From Coffea arabica (Eukaryota > Streptophyta > Magnoliopsida > Gentianales > Rubiaceae), in assembly GCF_036785885.1 (NCBI RefSeq), contig NC_092312.1:19114001-19178000 (forward strand): 64,000 bases of DNA, read 5' to 3'. The first letter of the stretch is position 1; every line of letters begins with the position of its first letter. Below are positions 49,238 through 60,586 of this stretch, in pieces. Under the pieces are notes generated by a model that was given only the letters and a program-made list of their open reading frames with translations, did not search any database and was not told the DNA's origin. The translations under genes were made by a program, and so were the position numbers.

Positions 49238-51678
49238 TCATTCCTTGTCCCTTTCTGATGAACCTGGTTTTTGCGAAAATTTCAGCCACTTTTGCTTGTT
49301 CCTATCAATTTTAGCTAAATTTTGAGAAAACTTTGAAAGTCCTTCTCTCAAAGCAGCAAGGTTTACCCCATTGCGCACCAATATGCTTGTCACGCCCATT
49401 TTTGACACCTGAAATATAACATGTTCAAATTACTGGATTTGCAGGATAAGAAAACTCACACTATTGCTCAAACCTAAGGCATGCACTCGCTCAGCAAGGA
49501 ACCACAGGTACAATAATCACAGACAATAAGTTCGATAATCAAATCAAACTACCAGGACCAGGAAGGAGACGGTACCGCTTTTATATTCCGATCTTCATCA
49601 TCAAAAAAGAGCATTGCATTATAGGGCACACCAGTCCTCTGGTTTATTCTCTGAAAATGATCTGTTTTATGAGTCCAACTGGAAAATATTTCCTGGAATA
49701 TGACAAATATTCAGTGTTGCAGCCAAAACAAGCAATATAGTGATAAGTCACTGTATACATGGTATCCTATCTAAAACTTTGCAAAACATCTAAGAACTGT
49801 TTTGTAACAGAGAGAGTTTGCACTCGGTTTTAGTAACTACTCAGGTCACAACTTATCAAAGGGTTAGAGTCGATTGATGTAAGCAAATGTAAGACAACAG
49901 CTCTTGTTGACAACATCTACACCCCCCCTTCCCTTCCTCTCCCCCCCGGGGGGGGGGGCGCTCCCTACAATGATGCAAAAACACCATATCAATGAATATC
50001 AAAATTTTGTTTACGCGTAACCAGGCACTTGAAGGCCATAAATCAAGAAAATAAAACATCACTTTTTTTTTCTCATTTTGGTTAACACCATATATTAGTA
50101 AGCAAAATTCAGTTGTTAAATGAATCCCCACAATGAAATAGGCATGTGCAAATATCAAGTTGACACACCCTTAAACCAGACTTCTGAATAGCACAAATAT
50201 GGTGCACGAAAGAAGTTTGTAGTTGATGAAAGATTTTCACAAAATTCGACTTTAGTAACCTATCGGCGCTACATAAGATCACAGTTTGGATACTGCAATC
50301 ACAGGAAAGTATGACAATGTAAAAATTCTAAAGGTTCATAGGGATTGCTTACCAAAATAACAGAAAGAACATTCATAGATGTAAGAATACACAATCAGAT
50401 GCTTGCCCAACACTAATTTAATAAAACGAGTTCCAATTATTTACTCCAGAACTCTAATTAGGGGCTGCAACATCACTGCCTAGACTTCTAACCATTTCAA
50501 GAAGTTAGGAAATGTTGCCACTTCACTCATGTCATGCGTTCCTGTTTCTCCGTGACATCCACTATCAAGACAAGATTTCATTGCGTACTCTTATACTTGT
50601 GAAGACTATCAAATTGATGACCTCAAGTCAGCAGTAGCAATGAAATAAAATAAAATAATACATAAATTACTAAAATAAATACTGGATCACCTTAGCAACA
50701 AACATTGACTTTATCCCCAATTTGTCAAGATATGTGTTTGCTATATCTGCTGTTGGTGATCTCGAGGCAACAGCAACATCAACGCCCTTGTCCTTGAGTG
50801 CATATAATATGCCTCTGGCATGAGAGTAGAGCGATGGCATTTCACGTTTGGAGCGACACTCACTGGAAAATAAACAAATAAGAGTTTCCAAGGAGAAAAA
50901 TAAACACTCAAACAGACAGAAAAGGATATGATCAGCAGAAATTGTCCACTTTTCTCCATTATTGTGACAAGAGACATAGCATAACTATATTTGGAAAGAA
51001 AAATTCCCTGAAAGATCACATAATTTAGTGGGTGTGCAGATAGATACAAACTTATTGTCCAAAACCGTTTTGGATCATCCGTACGAAATCACCAGTACTG
51101 AGCCTCATCGCTAATGAATCATAACGTAAACCATAGATAAAAAGCGTGATAAGTTGTCTAGTGACCACATTTTATCATAAACACTGATTAGCCCTTAAAA
51201 ATAAGCCAAGTTTCACTAAACATGACAAATATACTTTAGTGGGTAATCTGCATTTATTTATGAGCTCTTATGCTGTCCAAGTACATTAGATTGACAGAAA
51301 GTACAAAACGGGAACTCCGTAAGGACCATAACATCTGATTCGGTTAACTAAAGCCAAGAAAGGCTGAATTACATTTGCATTCCTCGAAACAGTCATATAT
51401 TGACCATCCAGCAAAACCCAAAGTTTCAAAATCCATGTACAAACTTAGATGGGATTCACCAAAGAAACAGAAACGGGAAAAAGTGAAGGTTTAATCCAAG
51501 AATCACAAGCAACAAACAATTGACAGAAATCTCAAGACAAATAGAGGAAATAATAAAAAATGGCTAACCAGTAGAAAGGCCAGATGGTGTAATCAAGATC
51601 GAAGACAATAAGGCGAGGGAGCACTTGAAATAGTCCCATTATCTCCATTGCTTCATTCTTCACCTTCTCGTCTCCCAT
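49238..51678 (-). CDS. MDP1: Magnesium-dependent phosphatase 1-like HAD hydrolase
   Basis: HAD-superfamily phosphatase of the MDP1 (acid phosphatase, subfamily IIIC) type; animal MDP1 acts on protein phosphotyrosine and glycated-protein sugars, and the plant substrate is not established. Four exons: 51678-51569, 50862-50691, 49692-49576 and 49408-49238; 189 aa. Motif I is VFDLDYTIWP with nucleophile Asp27 and Asp29. Motif II (VAVASRS) and the acidic motif IV (FFDDEDRNI) are in place. The C-terminal tail is Lys/Gln-rich. The cap is very short, as in this family. No targeting peptide is visible. It is convergent with the gene to the left. Confidence 0.9.
49918..49966. repeat. C/G homopolymer palindrome in MDP1 intron 2
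   Basis: A C-rich run is followed by a CCCCCCC/GGGGGGGGGG palindrome in the intron between exons 2 and 3. It resembles the G-rich tracts at 31.8 and 45.0 kb. Either an unstable simple repeat or an assembly artefact. Confidence 0.55.
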
Positions 51679-52345
51679 CTTTTGATTTTTTGATTCTCTG
51701 ACCTTCACTCCCTCTCTGTTTCTTTCCGCACAAATTTTCTTCTTTATTATGGTATTCTAGTTTCTGCCTTTCTGGGTGAGCAGAATTGTTCGACCAGCTG
51801 TTAACATTTGCAGCCCATGGACGGAGCTAGCCCAAAGATGCAATACCCTTCAATGAACGGTACCCAAAAGAGGGCCGAGGTATTGCTCACCATAGTTTTT
51901 CTGACTCTGGCCTTTAAAATAAGGGCCCAAATTTTTTCCTTACAAGTTATGCTGAAAGAGAATTTCTACACTTCACCAACCATGGCTTATTAGGTAATGG
52001 TGGTTTTAAATTATTTTATTCTATTTGCACTCATCTACATAAAGGGTTTGGGGGTAGATATGGTTAGCAATAGGTGTGATTGGTGTGGTAGTTTTATTTT
52101 ATTAATGATTTGGTATCCAATTATGTAATTTTATTATATTTTATAACGTTTAATAAAAGTTATACAAAACATACATCAAATCATAAAATACAATAAATTG
52201 TGTGAGTGTACGTCAAATTATTAAAAATATATGTATAACAATCGTACCAATTGTATATAATACTAATTGTACTTGCCCCATCCTTGCTTTATAAGTCCAT
52301 ACATAAGCATTAACCAAGCACGATTTGTTAGTAGTTATTTCTATT
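51679..52345. other. MDP1 promoter side and AT-rich spacer
   Basis: Contains the 5' side of MDP1 and then AT-rich DNA. No other gene is recognised. Confidence 0.4.
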
Positions 52346-52785
52346 TAGTGCTGCTAATCGACTCGTGCCTTTATCGAGTCAGGTTTAAGCTCACTCGATT
52401 AAGTGGACAAGTCTTGAAGTGTGTTTGAAATTAGCTCGACAAATGGGACTTGTGACTTGAACTTGAGCTCTAATTCGACTTGTTTATTACATACGAGCTG
52501 AGCTCGAAATCTCAAACAACTGTCATTGTCAATTTTGTTGATATTCATACAAATGCCACAATTCAATCAGACAAGTTTTATGGAATGACATATATGTCAT
52601 TTCTTGTCAAACTCAAACGAGCTAATCAAATAACAAACTATTTGAGTTGACTTGACTCGTTAATTAATCGAGTATATTTCTAAATTGAAGTCGACTCGTT
52701 TAATGAAATTAACGAGCCGAGTTCGAGCATTATCGAGTAGAGCCCATTCGAACTTTCAAGTTACTCGTTTCATTTAACAACACTA
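52346..52785. mobile_element. hAT-like MITE, CTCGA word type, 440 bp, 8-bp TSD
   Basis: The element is flanked by perfect 8-bp duplications TTTCTATT at 52338-52345 and 52786-52793, the hallmark of hAT transposition. The ends are inverted: TAGTGCTGCTAA on the left and TTAACAACACTA on the right. The interior is packed with CTCGA/TCGAG and ACTCGT words in both orientations. No open frame for a transposase. It is a distant relative, by word content, of the elements at 55.9 and 60.6 kb. Confidence 0.85.
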
Positions 52786-52940
52786 TTTCTATTCAATGTT
52801 TTCCATAATAACTTCATCTATCTACGTTTTATGTATAGGTGAGCATATTTGTAGTTCTTTTTTTTAATATCCTTTGGAGATCTTCCTAATTTTTAAAATA
52901 TTTTTCTCTGGGAAATCTATTTTTTTTATATCCTACGATA

Positions 52941-53175
52941 TAGAAGTGTGCAAAATCGAAAAATTCTGCTTTACCGGCTGAATTGAATTCAGAATTTTCG
53001 AAATCGGCAATTCAGAATTCGGAACTGAAATTGAGGTTTTCTATTTTTAATTATGTGAATTTTGTAATGGGATTTTTCAAATCGAAATTTCAAATTTCGA
53101 ATTTTTTATTTCGAATTCACAATTCACAATTCGAAATCGAAATTCGAAATTCTTATTTCGATTTCAAATTCGTTC

Positions 53176-53209
<34 letters not shown>

Positions 53210-53409
53210 ATATAACATTTATATTATAATATTAATTTTTATATTCCTGAATTCGGTGAAATCGGAATTTACCAAATTTCAAATTGAATTCGAATTCGAA
53301 GTTGATGAATTCGAAATCAAATTCGATCGGAAATTCTGATACCAAAATTTCAAAAAATTTTGATTTTAAAATTTCGAATTACTGACTTCGATTCCGATTC
53401 GTACCCCTA
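52941..53409. mobile_element. hAT-like MITE, GAATTCGAAAT word type, about 470 bp
   Basis: Ends are related inverted sequences (TAGAAGTGTGCAAAATCG on the left; ATTCGTACCCCTA on the right). Flanking 8-mers CTACGATA and CTGCAATA agree at six of eight positions, an aged hAT-type target duplication. The interior is built of GAATTC, TTCGAAAT and ATTTCGAATT words on both strands around a (TA)14 run at 53179-53206. Noncoding. Confidence 0.7.
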
Positions 53410-54102
53410 CTGCAATATGGGTCGTTCTCAGACTTTCGTTTAAATCAGCACTACACTAACTCCTAAAGTCCAATGTCATTTTTACTGTATATTGTAAGTA
53501 GAAAAGGTTTTTCTACATAACTGTCCATGGATATAGACTTGCACTGACAGTACCTTCTACTTCTCGAAGCCTTTTTAAGAGTAAATTAAAGAATCTTGGA
53601 TTCAAGTTGTCTAACTCAATTAATTCATCATGAAAGAGAATATTAGCGGCTCCAAGTCTTAGTATATGTGATCTAGTTTCTTTTCCTATTATTTAGGTTT
53701 ATTTGTAATATTATCGAATTGTAATTTCTACCATTTGTGGTTAATTGGTTGATTATGTGACCCCATTGTGGTTTATAGTAATCTTCTGTAACCAAAAAAC
53801 AAGAAAAACAATCTGCATAGTTGACTTTGAAATTTTTTTCTACAACCTGCATAGTTGACCTGGAAAAGGGCGGTGCAACTTAATTAATAGTAGCAGCAAT
53901 CAAAGCAAACGTCAATTTTAGCTACGTACCCTAATATTTAATCAAAGTTCTTAGTAATTAATCAGCAACTCATTCATTGGTTTGACACATCAGGTTTTGG
54001 ACTTAGTCATGTCCTCATCCTTGATGAATCATGAAATATAGAAACCAAAGTACAAAAAAAAAGGGCGTACGATTGTGCCAATAATGCAAACTTTCAGCCC
54101 AT
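53410..54102. other. Spacer downstream of the BAHD gene
   Basis: About 0.7 kb of AT-rich DNA, including the BAHD 3' UTR near its right end. No gene is recognised. Confidence 0.4.
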
Positions 54103-55479
54103 TCAGGCGGCCGTAAAAGTTGTGATGTCGTGATCCTGTTGGAGCATATACATATCTTTCTCGTCCAAACTCAACCATGCTTCGATGCCATCGCCATCTT
54201 TGGTGTCCATAATCACACAAGAATTCGGTGCAGGTATGCTAGCAGGGCTTATCCAAATCGGTTTTCCCCACCCAAAATCAACTTCGTAGAGTGGAAACCG
54301 GCACCAGCTAGTAAACATAATAACATTCAGATCTCCACCACTGTTGCATATAATTTCAGTGACATGTTTAAAGGAATCGATGATCACCATGTTTCCATCC
54401 TCCCCAGAGTTGAGAATTCTCGCGCAATCTGCTGCGGTTTTCCTGACTGCATCCCCAACAAGATTTACAGTGTCTTGAAGCCCTGGGCTTTTGGCTTGCT
54501 CCGCGGCGCAATTGGCTACCGCGAAAGTACAGAAGTTCCCACAAGAATGTTTTGGAATAGGTGGAGAAGTTTTGTTCCTCAAATTTACTGTATGCGTAAT
54601 GAGTGAAGCTCTTGAACGTCCATATTTTGCTCGATCAACTCCAAGAAGAGCCCTTATAAAGAGGCCGGAAACCAATTGCACTCTTGTATACCGATGCTTG
54701 GTTGTGCCATTTTCGCAGTTCATCAAGACTTTGGACCGAATTTTGCTTATCGCCCTTCCATCAAACACAAACCTCCTCGTCAATATCTTAGGGACACCCT
54801 GGCCATTGGTTTGTGGGATTCGAAGCTCAAGCTTAGGCAAGTTTCTTCCAGGGAAGTAATGGGAGGAATTGAAAACCGGGCAGACGTTTTCTCTGCCTTC
54901 TTCTAGACTGCATGCATCAGCCCAGGCACAGAGAAATGTGCCCAGGGTGGCTGCATCTGCAATCCTGTGGGAAATGCACACGCCGATCGCCATACCACCA
55001 CATTCAAACGTGCTAACCTGAATTGACAACAGTGGATCCGTGACTCCATCAGCGGCGTAAAGCGGGCACGGAAGGAGATCGTTGAGCTGCTCAGGTTTCA
55101 TCTCCGGTCCAAGAAGTTGATGCAGATGGCAGTTCAGGACCTGTGCTTCTGCATAATGAACACCTTGATCTCTACAATCAATGAGGCGACTTTCCTGGAC
55201 GTACCTTCCTGCCAGAGGGTAGAACTGGGGTAATACCTGAGCTAACGAGGTCTCCAGCAACTGTTTGATCCCAGTCTTGTCGTCAGCTTTGCTGCTCTTG
55301 TTGACATAGTAGAGAATCAGTGGGACGTTCGCTGTTGGAGACATTTCATCAGTGAAAGCTATACGGAAGTTTCTAAGGTCATGGGGAGTAGGAGTTGATG
55401 GTTGAATGAGCTTCCTAGAGAGAACCTTAACTTGCATCATCATCATCGGTTGGTCTCTCCTATTGGGAGGAAGTGGCAA
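54103..55479 (-). CDS. BAHD acyltransferase, vinorine synthase-like
   Basis: Intronless acyl-CoA-dependent O-acyltransferase, cytosolic, of the BAHD family. It is 458 aa from the first ATG, or 447 aa from Met12 (55446), which starts MMMMQVKVLSRKLIQPSTPTP and fits the family start better. The catalytic HxxxD motif is HRIAD at 171-175 and the structural DFGWG motif is at 401-405, both intact. LIQPSTPTP and the surrounding layout place it with vinorine synthase and other acetyltransferases of alkaloid and terpenoid alcohols. The acceptor cannot be named. It is on the same strand as the terpene synthase 2.5 kb away. CCTATAAG at 55493-55500 suits transcription starting between the two ATGs. Confidence 0.93.
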   Translation of the reverse strand: MPLPPNRRDQPMMMMQVKVLSRKLIQPSTPTPHDLRNFRIAFTDEMSPTANVPLILYYVNKSSKADDKTGIKQLLETSLAQVLPQFYPLAGRYVQESRLIDCRDQGVHYAEAQVLNCHLHQLLGPEMKPEQLNDLLPCPLYAADGVTDPLLSIQVSTFECGGMAIGVCISHRIADAATLGTFLCAWADACSLEEGRENVCPVFNSSHYFPGRNLPKLELRIPQTNGQGVPKILTRRFVFDGRAISKIRSKVLMNCENGTTKHRYTRVQLVSGLFIRALLGVDRAKYGRSRASLITHTVNLRNKTSPPIPKHSCGNFCTFAVANCAAEQAKSPGLQDTVNLVGDAVRKTAADCARILNSGEDGNMVIIDSFKHVTEIICNSGGDLNVIMFTSWCRFPLYEVDFGWGKPIWISPASIPAPNSCVIMDTKDGDGIEAWLSLDEKDMYMLQQDHDITTFTAA

Positions 55480-55492
55480 AATAATTGGTGCA

Positions 55493-55500
55493 CTTATAGG
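55493..55500 (-). promoter_or_regulatory. Probable TATA box of the BAHD gene
   Basis: Reading the minus strand, CCTATAAG lies 14 bp before the first ATG and about 47 bp before Met12. With usual TATA spacing, RNA would start near 55469, downstream of the first ATG, which argues for translation from Met12. Confidence 0.4.
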
Positions 55501-55933
55501 AAATTGTCGAGGATGAAAGGGATTTTTCCTTCTTTTTTTGGAGGGGCTTGACGTGGTTGAACATGAATGAAGCCAAACTAAATAGTAGTATTAAATGAAA
55601 TCTTAAATTGGAAAATTGTGTTTATTGAGAAGAAGCTTAATTGCAATAAGCTGTATCTGTTGTTATATTGCTCTTTACGCTGCACTATGTAATTGTATCT
55701 ATACCGGTTATATTGCTCTTTACACTGCATTATTCAATCAGGACCGGTTATTTTAGAAGTCCATGCCTACTGTCTAGAATAGATTCCTTTCGTCTCAAAC
55801 ACTGATAGATACTTTTTGTCCAAACTTTTAACAGTTAATGCTCCTCACTCACTGTGCCGCCGGCATGTCCTTTTCCTGTCCACTTCATTATAAATAAATT
55901 AAAGTGAATAGGAAAATTAGTAATTGTATCCAA
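55501..55933. other. BAHD upstream region
   Basis: Contains two direct, similar phrases around 55664-55685 and 55703-55726 (TATATTGCTCTTTAC with CTGCA), a small local duplication. No gene is seen. Confidence 0.4.
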
Positions 55934-56036
55934 TAGGGCTGCAAACGAATCGATTCACTTTAATTTATTTCGCTCGAGTCAAGTTCGAGCTCAGAATATT
56001 AAGCTCGTTAGCTTGCGAGCCGGCTCGCGAATTTGA

Positions 56037-56080
<44 letters not shown>

Positions 56081-56369
56081 ATTTTTATTTAATAATAAAA
56101 TTACATATATTATATATATTTTATTTTTTATTTTCATAGTAAAATTATGTATATATCCTTAATATTTTATTATTTATTAAGAAAAAAATATTATTTTACT
56201 TATTTTTTTAAAAATAAAATAATTATTTTTTATTTTTTTCGAGTTCGAACTTGGCTCGACTTGATTCGAGTCAAGTTCGAGTTCGAAATTTGCCGGCTCG
56301 TCGAGCTCGAGACTCAGCTCGATTAGCTCAAAACTCGACTCGACTCGACTCGACTCGTTTGCAGCCCTA
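55934..56369. mobile_element. hAT-like MITE copy A (TAGGGCTGCAAACGA ends)
   Basis: Inverted ends TAGGGCTGCAAACGA and TCGTTTGCAGCCCTA. CTCGAGTCAAG words lie next to the left end and TCGAGCTCGA words next to the right, around an AT core with a (TA)n run at 56037-56070. It is homologous along its whole length to the copy at 60587-60973, in the same orientation. The target duplication is worn: ATCCAA on the left versus ATCCAG on the right. Noncoding. Confidence 0.85.
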
Positions 56370-56950
56370 ATCCAGTTTGCAAGTCACTGAAGCCTATCAT
56401 CTCATTTACAATTTATTGAAGTTTAATTGACCTTATGTTTAATCAATTGTTCTACTACCAGACACTTTCCGGGCTTCAACGAGTCAATAGTTCAACTTAA
56501 AACTTAAAAGCCGGTTACGAACCACTCAGTTGGTTTGCAATCCTAAATACTTTCATGCATCCCACCATTTCAGTGCACCATATGGTTAATCGGGCTTTGG
56601 GATTGACTGGGTCGTTTTGCTGGGGCCCACTCGATAGGTTTGCATTGATGGGATTTTGCAAGTAATCTGTAAATGTTGCATTCTTGTTGACCATCATTTT
56701 TTTTTTTTTTTTTTTGCAGGAGGATAAAATTGTTTTCTTCAATCTGTAAAGTAAACCCGTATTTGGAATTACGTGGCCAATTAAGTTTTTCTTATATGGC
56801 CTATAGACATGAGATATTAGAAAGTTCCATGGATTCAACTAACGAAATTCTCGGAGGAATATCATTTATCTTAAAAGTGACATACAGCTACTGCTGTTCG
56901 GGTTTTCTCTCAACATACCAACTTGTACGCTTGAGAGCCTCGATGGTATG
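56370..56950. other. Spacer between MITE copy A and hairpin
   Basis: No gene. A T18 tract lies at 56698-56715. Confidence 0.4.
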
Positions 56951-57115
56951 TTTTCTATGCCAACCTAATGTCACCTATAGTATTGCGTCAAGTATCTTGT
57001 TATTATTTACACTTTAATTTTCTAATAATTCAACTTGATTTGGTTTAACACAAGTGTAAATAATAACACGATACTTGGCACAATACTATAGATGACATTA
57101 AATTGGCATAGAAAA
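56951..57115. repeat. Imperfect hairpin: 64-nt arms, 37-nt loop
   Basis: Arms 56951-57014 and 57052-57115 are inverted copies differing at about six of 64 positions; weaker pairing extends outward. The size is like a pre-miRNA or a small fold-back MITE. No flanking duplication was found. Confidence 0.8.
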
Positions 57116-57967
57116 CATGTCATTGAGAATCCCAAGTGCAACTTGTACGGCATTTGTCAACACTAGCATAAAGAAAATCTAACCGCCGGGACAGGAGTTA
57201 CTCACAGGAAGTATTCCTGCATGCATGTGTCAATGTAACTCATGCTAAGTGCACCTGAACCCCTACACCATGCACCCCACCTCCAACCCAATCAAGTCCA
57301 GTTTTTGTAATTAGCAAATTTAGGAATTGTGATTTTTGGTAGAAAAATGTCTACGTTTTTTGTAAATATATTTTTCAATTATCTTTTTATTTCGCATATT
57401 GTGATCGCATATTTGGTAATTATTACATGTTTATTAACGAATAAATGAGACTATTATTGCATTAATGAACAGTTGTACGAACCACTGTCGGAGTTTTGTC
57501 CTTGGTTAGAGTTTGCTTATTATTGAATTAATTTAAATTTTCTTTCGTTTGATTTTATTTAGTTAAAATGATTTTTAAAATTTTAATTTTCCAACCCCCC
57601 CCCCCCACCACCACAAACACCCCTTTAATAATTTTATTTATGGTGGCTTGACACTCATCAGCTCCACTCATTAACATCGATGTTGGGTGCCTGGGCCTGA
57701 AAATAATTTTGAAATGACACTAGCGATGAAACGCACCTGGTCCATTCATAGCATATACTAGTGTAACTTAAGCTCAATAATACAGAATTTCAGGTACAAC
57801 AAGAAAACACTCCGATTATTATGCGGACAAACTTTATCCAAATATAGAATCCAAATATAGAATTGATTCTTCTTCAATACAGATAGATATCTGGGAGAGA
57901 AACAAAGGTTTAACCATTTACTTCCAAATTCATGATCATCAACAGGGTACGTGATTCAGCCCATTCT
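57116..57967. other. Terpene synthase downstream region
   Basis: Mixed spacer holding the 3' UTR of the terpene synthase. A C13 run lies at about 57594-57606. No gene is recognised. Confidence 0.4.
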
Positions 57968-60553
57968 CTATGCAGGTGGAAGTGGGGAGAAGAGTGATGC
58001 CAAGATGCGATCCTTAGCCTCAGGATTGGAATTAAGGCCATGCCCATCTCCGTATTGGTACATCACCAGGGCCACTCTTCCAAAGTTCTTTGCAGCTGTA
58101 ACAAAAGTCTTGGAAAAAGGCGATTCAGCCCATTCACTATCCTTGTTCATCTTCTTCCACGTCTCCCTCAGCAAAAACCACACATGTTCCCTCGACTCTT
58201 CTTCTGAACAACCTGCTTCCTTCATGTAGCATTGCACCAATTTCGGGACATCACCTCTTTTCATCTCCCCCTAGTTCAACGGACGTACAATGAGTCCAAC
58301 AAATGAAAAACCAAAATCTTCGCTAATTCTATTTCAAGTGATAATGCTAGCCAGGTTTTGAGGAGGTAATTAAACATAGGAAAACAAGAATGTTATACAT
58401 ATGTAATTAAGCATTACTGTACGCTAGCTACTAGAATATTCCTTGATTATATACGACATGCAGAGAATCTCAAGACTCACTGGTGATGTGCCTAAATCAT
58501 CTGCAAGTCGTAGAAGATATGAAGACCAGCGAACGATATCGTGGGTGTCAAGGAGATCCATGGCTTCCTTATTCATGGGATTGGTAACCCCTGCATAAGC
58601 ATGCATTAACATTACCGGAACCGATATTGAAACCCATGCATTTTCCAGGTATTCCTCCACTGTTGGTGTGTATCCAGCGTAGTACCATTTTGCCTCTCGT
58701 AAGTATGCTTTACACACATCTGCCCACTGGTAATTAAGGACAATTGAAGTGATAAACATGAGACGAATAAACTTAATTAGCAACATTTAAAGAGAAACCA
58801 CAATTTTTAATTTTTCCCGTAATTACGAGCAAATTAAACACACAATTTTTCAGATAGGCACCACTTTTCTTAGGTATTCCACTATATGTACGCCTTGCTC
58901 TTTGAGAGCGTCATAGGCCATCTCGTTGATGGAATTGAAAAACCCAAGATATCCAACTCTCATGTAGTCTGGAAGTTGATCTATGGCTTTGACATCCCAC
59001 CTGAACATTGATGAAAAGTATGGCTAGTTTTTTTTTTTATAATAAGTACTTGGCTATTATTAATTTGCTTACCTATCAACTGCATCAGTAAAGAGTTCCA
59101 ATTCATCCAAAGTTCCATAAACATCATATATGTCATCTATCATTGTAATCAAAACAAGGGCCTTGGCCAGCATTCTTCGACAACTTCCGTACTGAGGCTC
59201 GAAGACAACTCCTATTGTCCAAAAGAAATTCTCCACTATCCTGTCCCTGATAAATGTCAACTTTTCCGCGATTCGTATGTTATTCCACCACCTTTTTACA
59301 CGCAACAAGAAATTAAACTGGATGAGTTACACACATACACAAAATAATACGTACTCAGCTCAAGATGCCATCATAAATCTATGCAAGCACTAATATTTAT
59401 AAAATCGAACCCCAATTACCAGGACACATGTTTTAGGTCCTGCTGATGTATTGCTTGAACAATGTTGAAGTCTATTTTTGCAAGCTCAAGTAGAGTAGGA
59501 TTCATGTTGGGACTTCTCTCGTATGCATCGATGTACCACCTAGCTTCTATCCTCGGCACTCTCCACCTCAGGGGAAGCTCTAGTGCATGGTACACTAAAA
59601 TCCTGAGATTTTGATCAGTATTTTCCTTGCCTAGATAATTATTGAGGTGCTTAGTTGTGAATTCCCTTGCCAAATCCAGGGTGCCTTCACCTTCCAACGA
59701 CAGGAAAGATGCTTCATACAAACTTAGCATTCCCATTATATCCTCAGAAAGGCTTTCATCAAATTCACCATCCTCAGTTATGAAATCATTGAATATATCT
59801 GCGACCATTTATTAAGATATATAATAAATACAATACAGAGGAAAAAAAAAAGAGAGAAAGAGACACGGACAAGAAATAACTAACAAATAACATATGATAT
59901 ATATTCAAGGACCTTGAGGGACGTTAAAACCATTTTGCCTGAAGATTCTAAATTCAAGAGCAGCCGCATACAAATCCTCTTTGTTTCTTTGATGATTGCC
60001 TTCATGAATAGCTTTGTACGCGCTGATTAATAGTCTGTTGATTCGACCCTCAAAGTGATAAGCCAGTCCTAGCCTTTCCAACCCGTCGACAAGCTCCATG
60101 CAATCCAGCAGCTTCATATCTCCCTCGTCAAGCATCATCTTCACTTGCTCCTTCAACTCATTAGCCCGACTGACGTAAATATCACCCTTCATTTCACATA
60201 TATTATTGTTTCAACAACCAAAATTCTGTTCACAAGTTACGAGCAATATATATAGATATAATTAATGGAAAGATGATCAGTACCGCATATTCATTTTTCA
60301 ATGACTGAATGTAATCGAATTCCCAGAGTGGAGCTTCCTAGTTCCCTGAGCGTCTATTAATGAGCTGCTGCTTCTGACCACTTTGCTCTCGGACGTTAGC
60401 CGCTGCCATATTTGCACTTCTCATGGCTGCAGCACTAAGAGTAGTGAACGTAGCTCGCCCGGAAGGGAGACAGGACCTGAGATGGTTATGTTTATTAACT
60501 TCCCAAAGACGGGTGGAAGAATTGGTGGGAACCGGCAAGTTGATGATCGCCAT
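57968..60553 (-). pseudogene. TPS-b monoterpene synthase with an in-frame stop
   Basis: Terpene synthase of the TPS-b class, plastid monoterpene synthases that cyclise or ionise geranyl diphosphate. Seven exons: 60553-60284, 60186-59913, 59798-59420, 59291-59073, 59000-58865, 58726-58481 and 58270-57968; 608 codons and the standard TPS-b exon pattern. The N-terminus looks like a transit peptide. The Mg-binding DDIYD (360-364) and DDLGTSPGE (502-510) motifs are intact. One TAG at 60340-60338 (codon 72) falls inside the RR(x)8W motif, where relatives have Tyr. At the exon 3/4 junction HVSWWWNN replaces the usual HVSRWW. All other frames and splice sites are sound, so inactivation is recent, or the stop is a sequence error. 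A MITE sits 34 bp before the ATG. Confidence 0.88.
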
Positions 60554-60586
60554 TGAATTTTCTACGCTAGTAATGATCCCAGTAAC

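Noticed and set aside
54130-54906. Several plus-strand frames opposite the BAHD gene
   Set aside because: Antisense shadows with no recognisable domains.
58681-60553. CRISPR-like or bacterial features anywhere in the window
   Set aside because: The DNA is plant nuclear; no regularly spaced repeats or bacterial operons are present.
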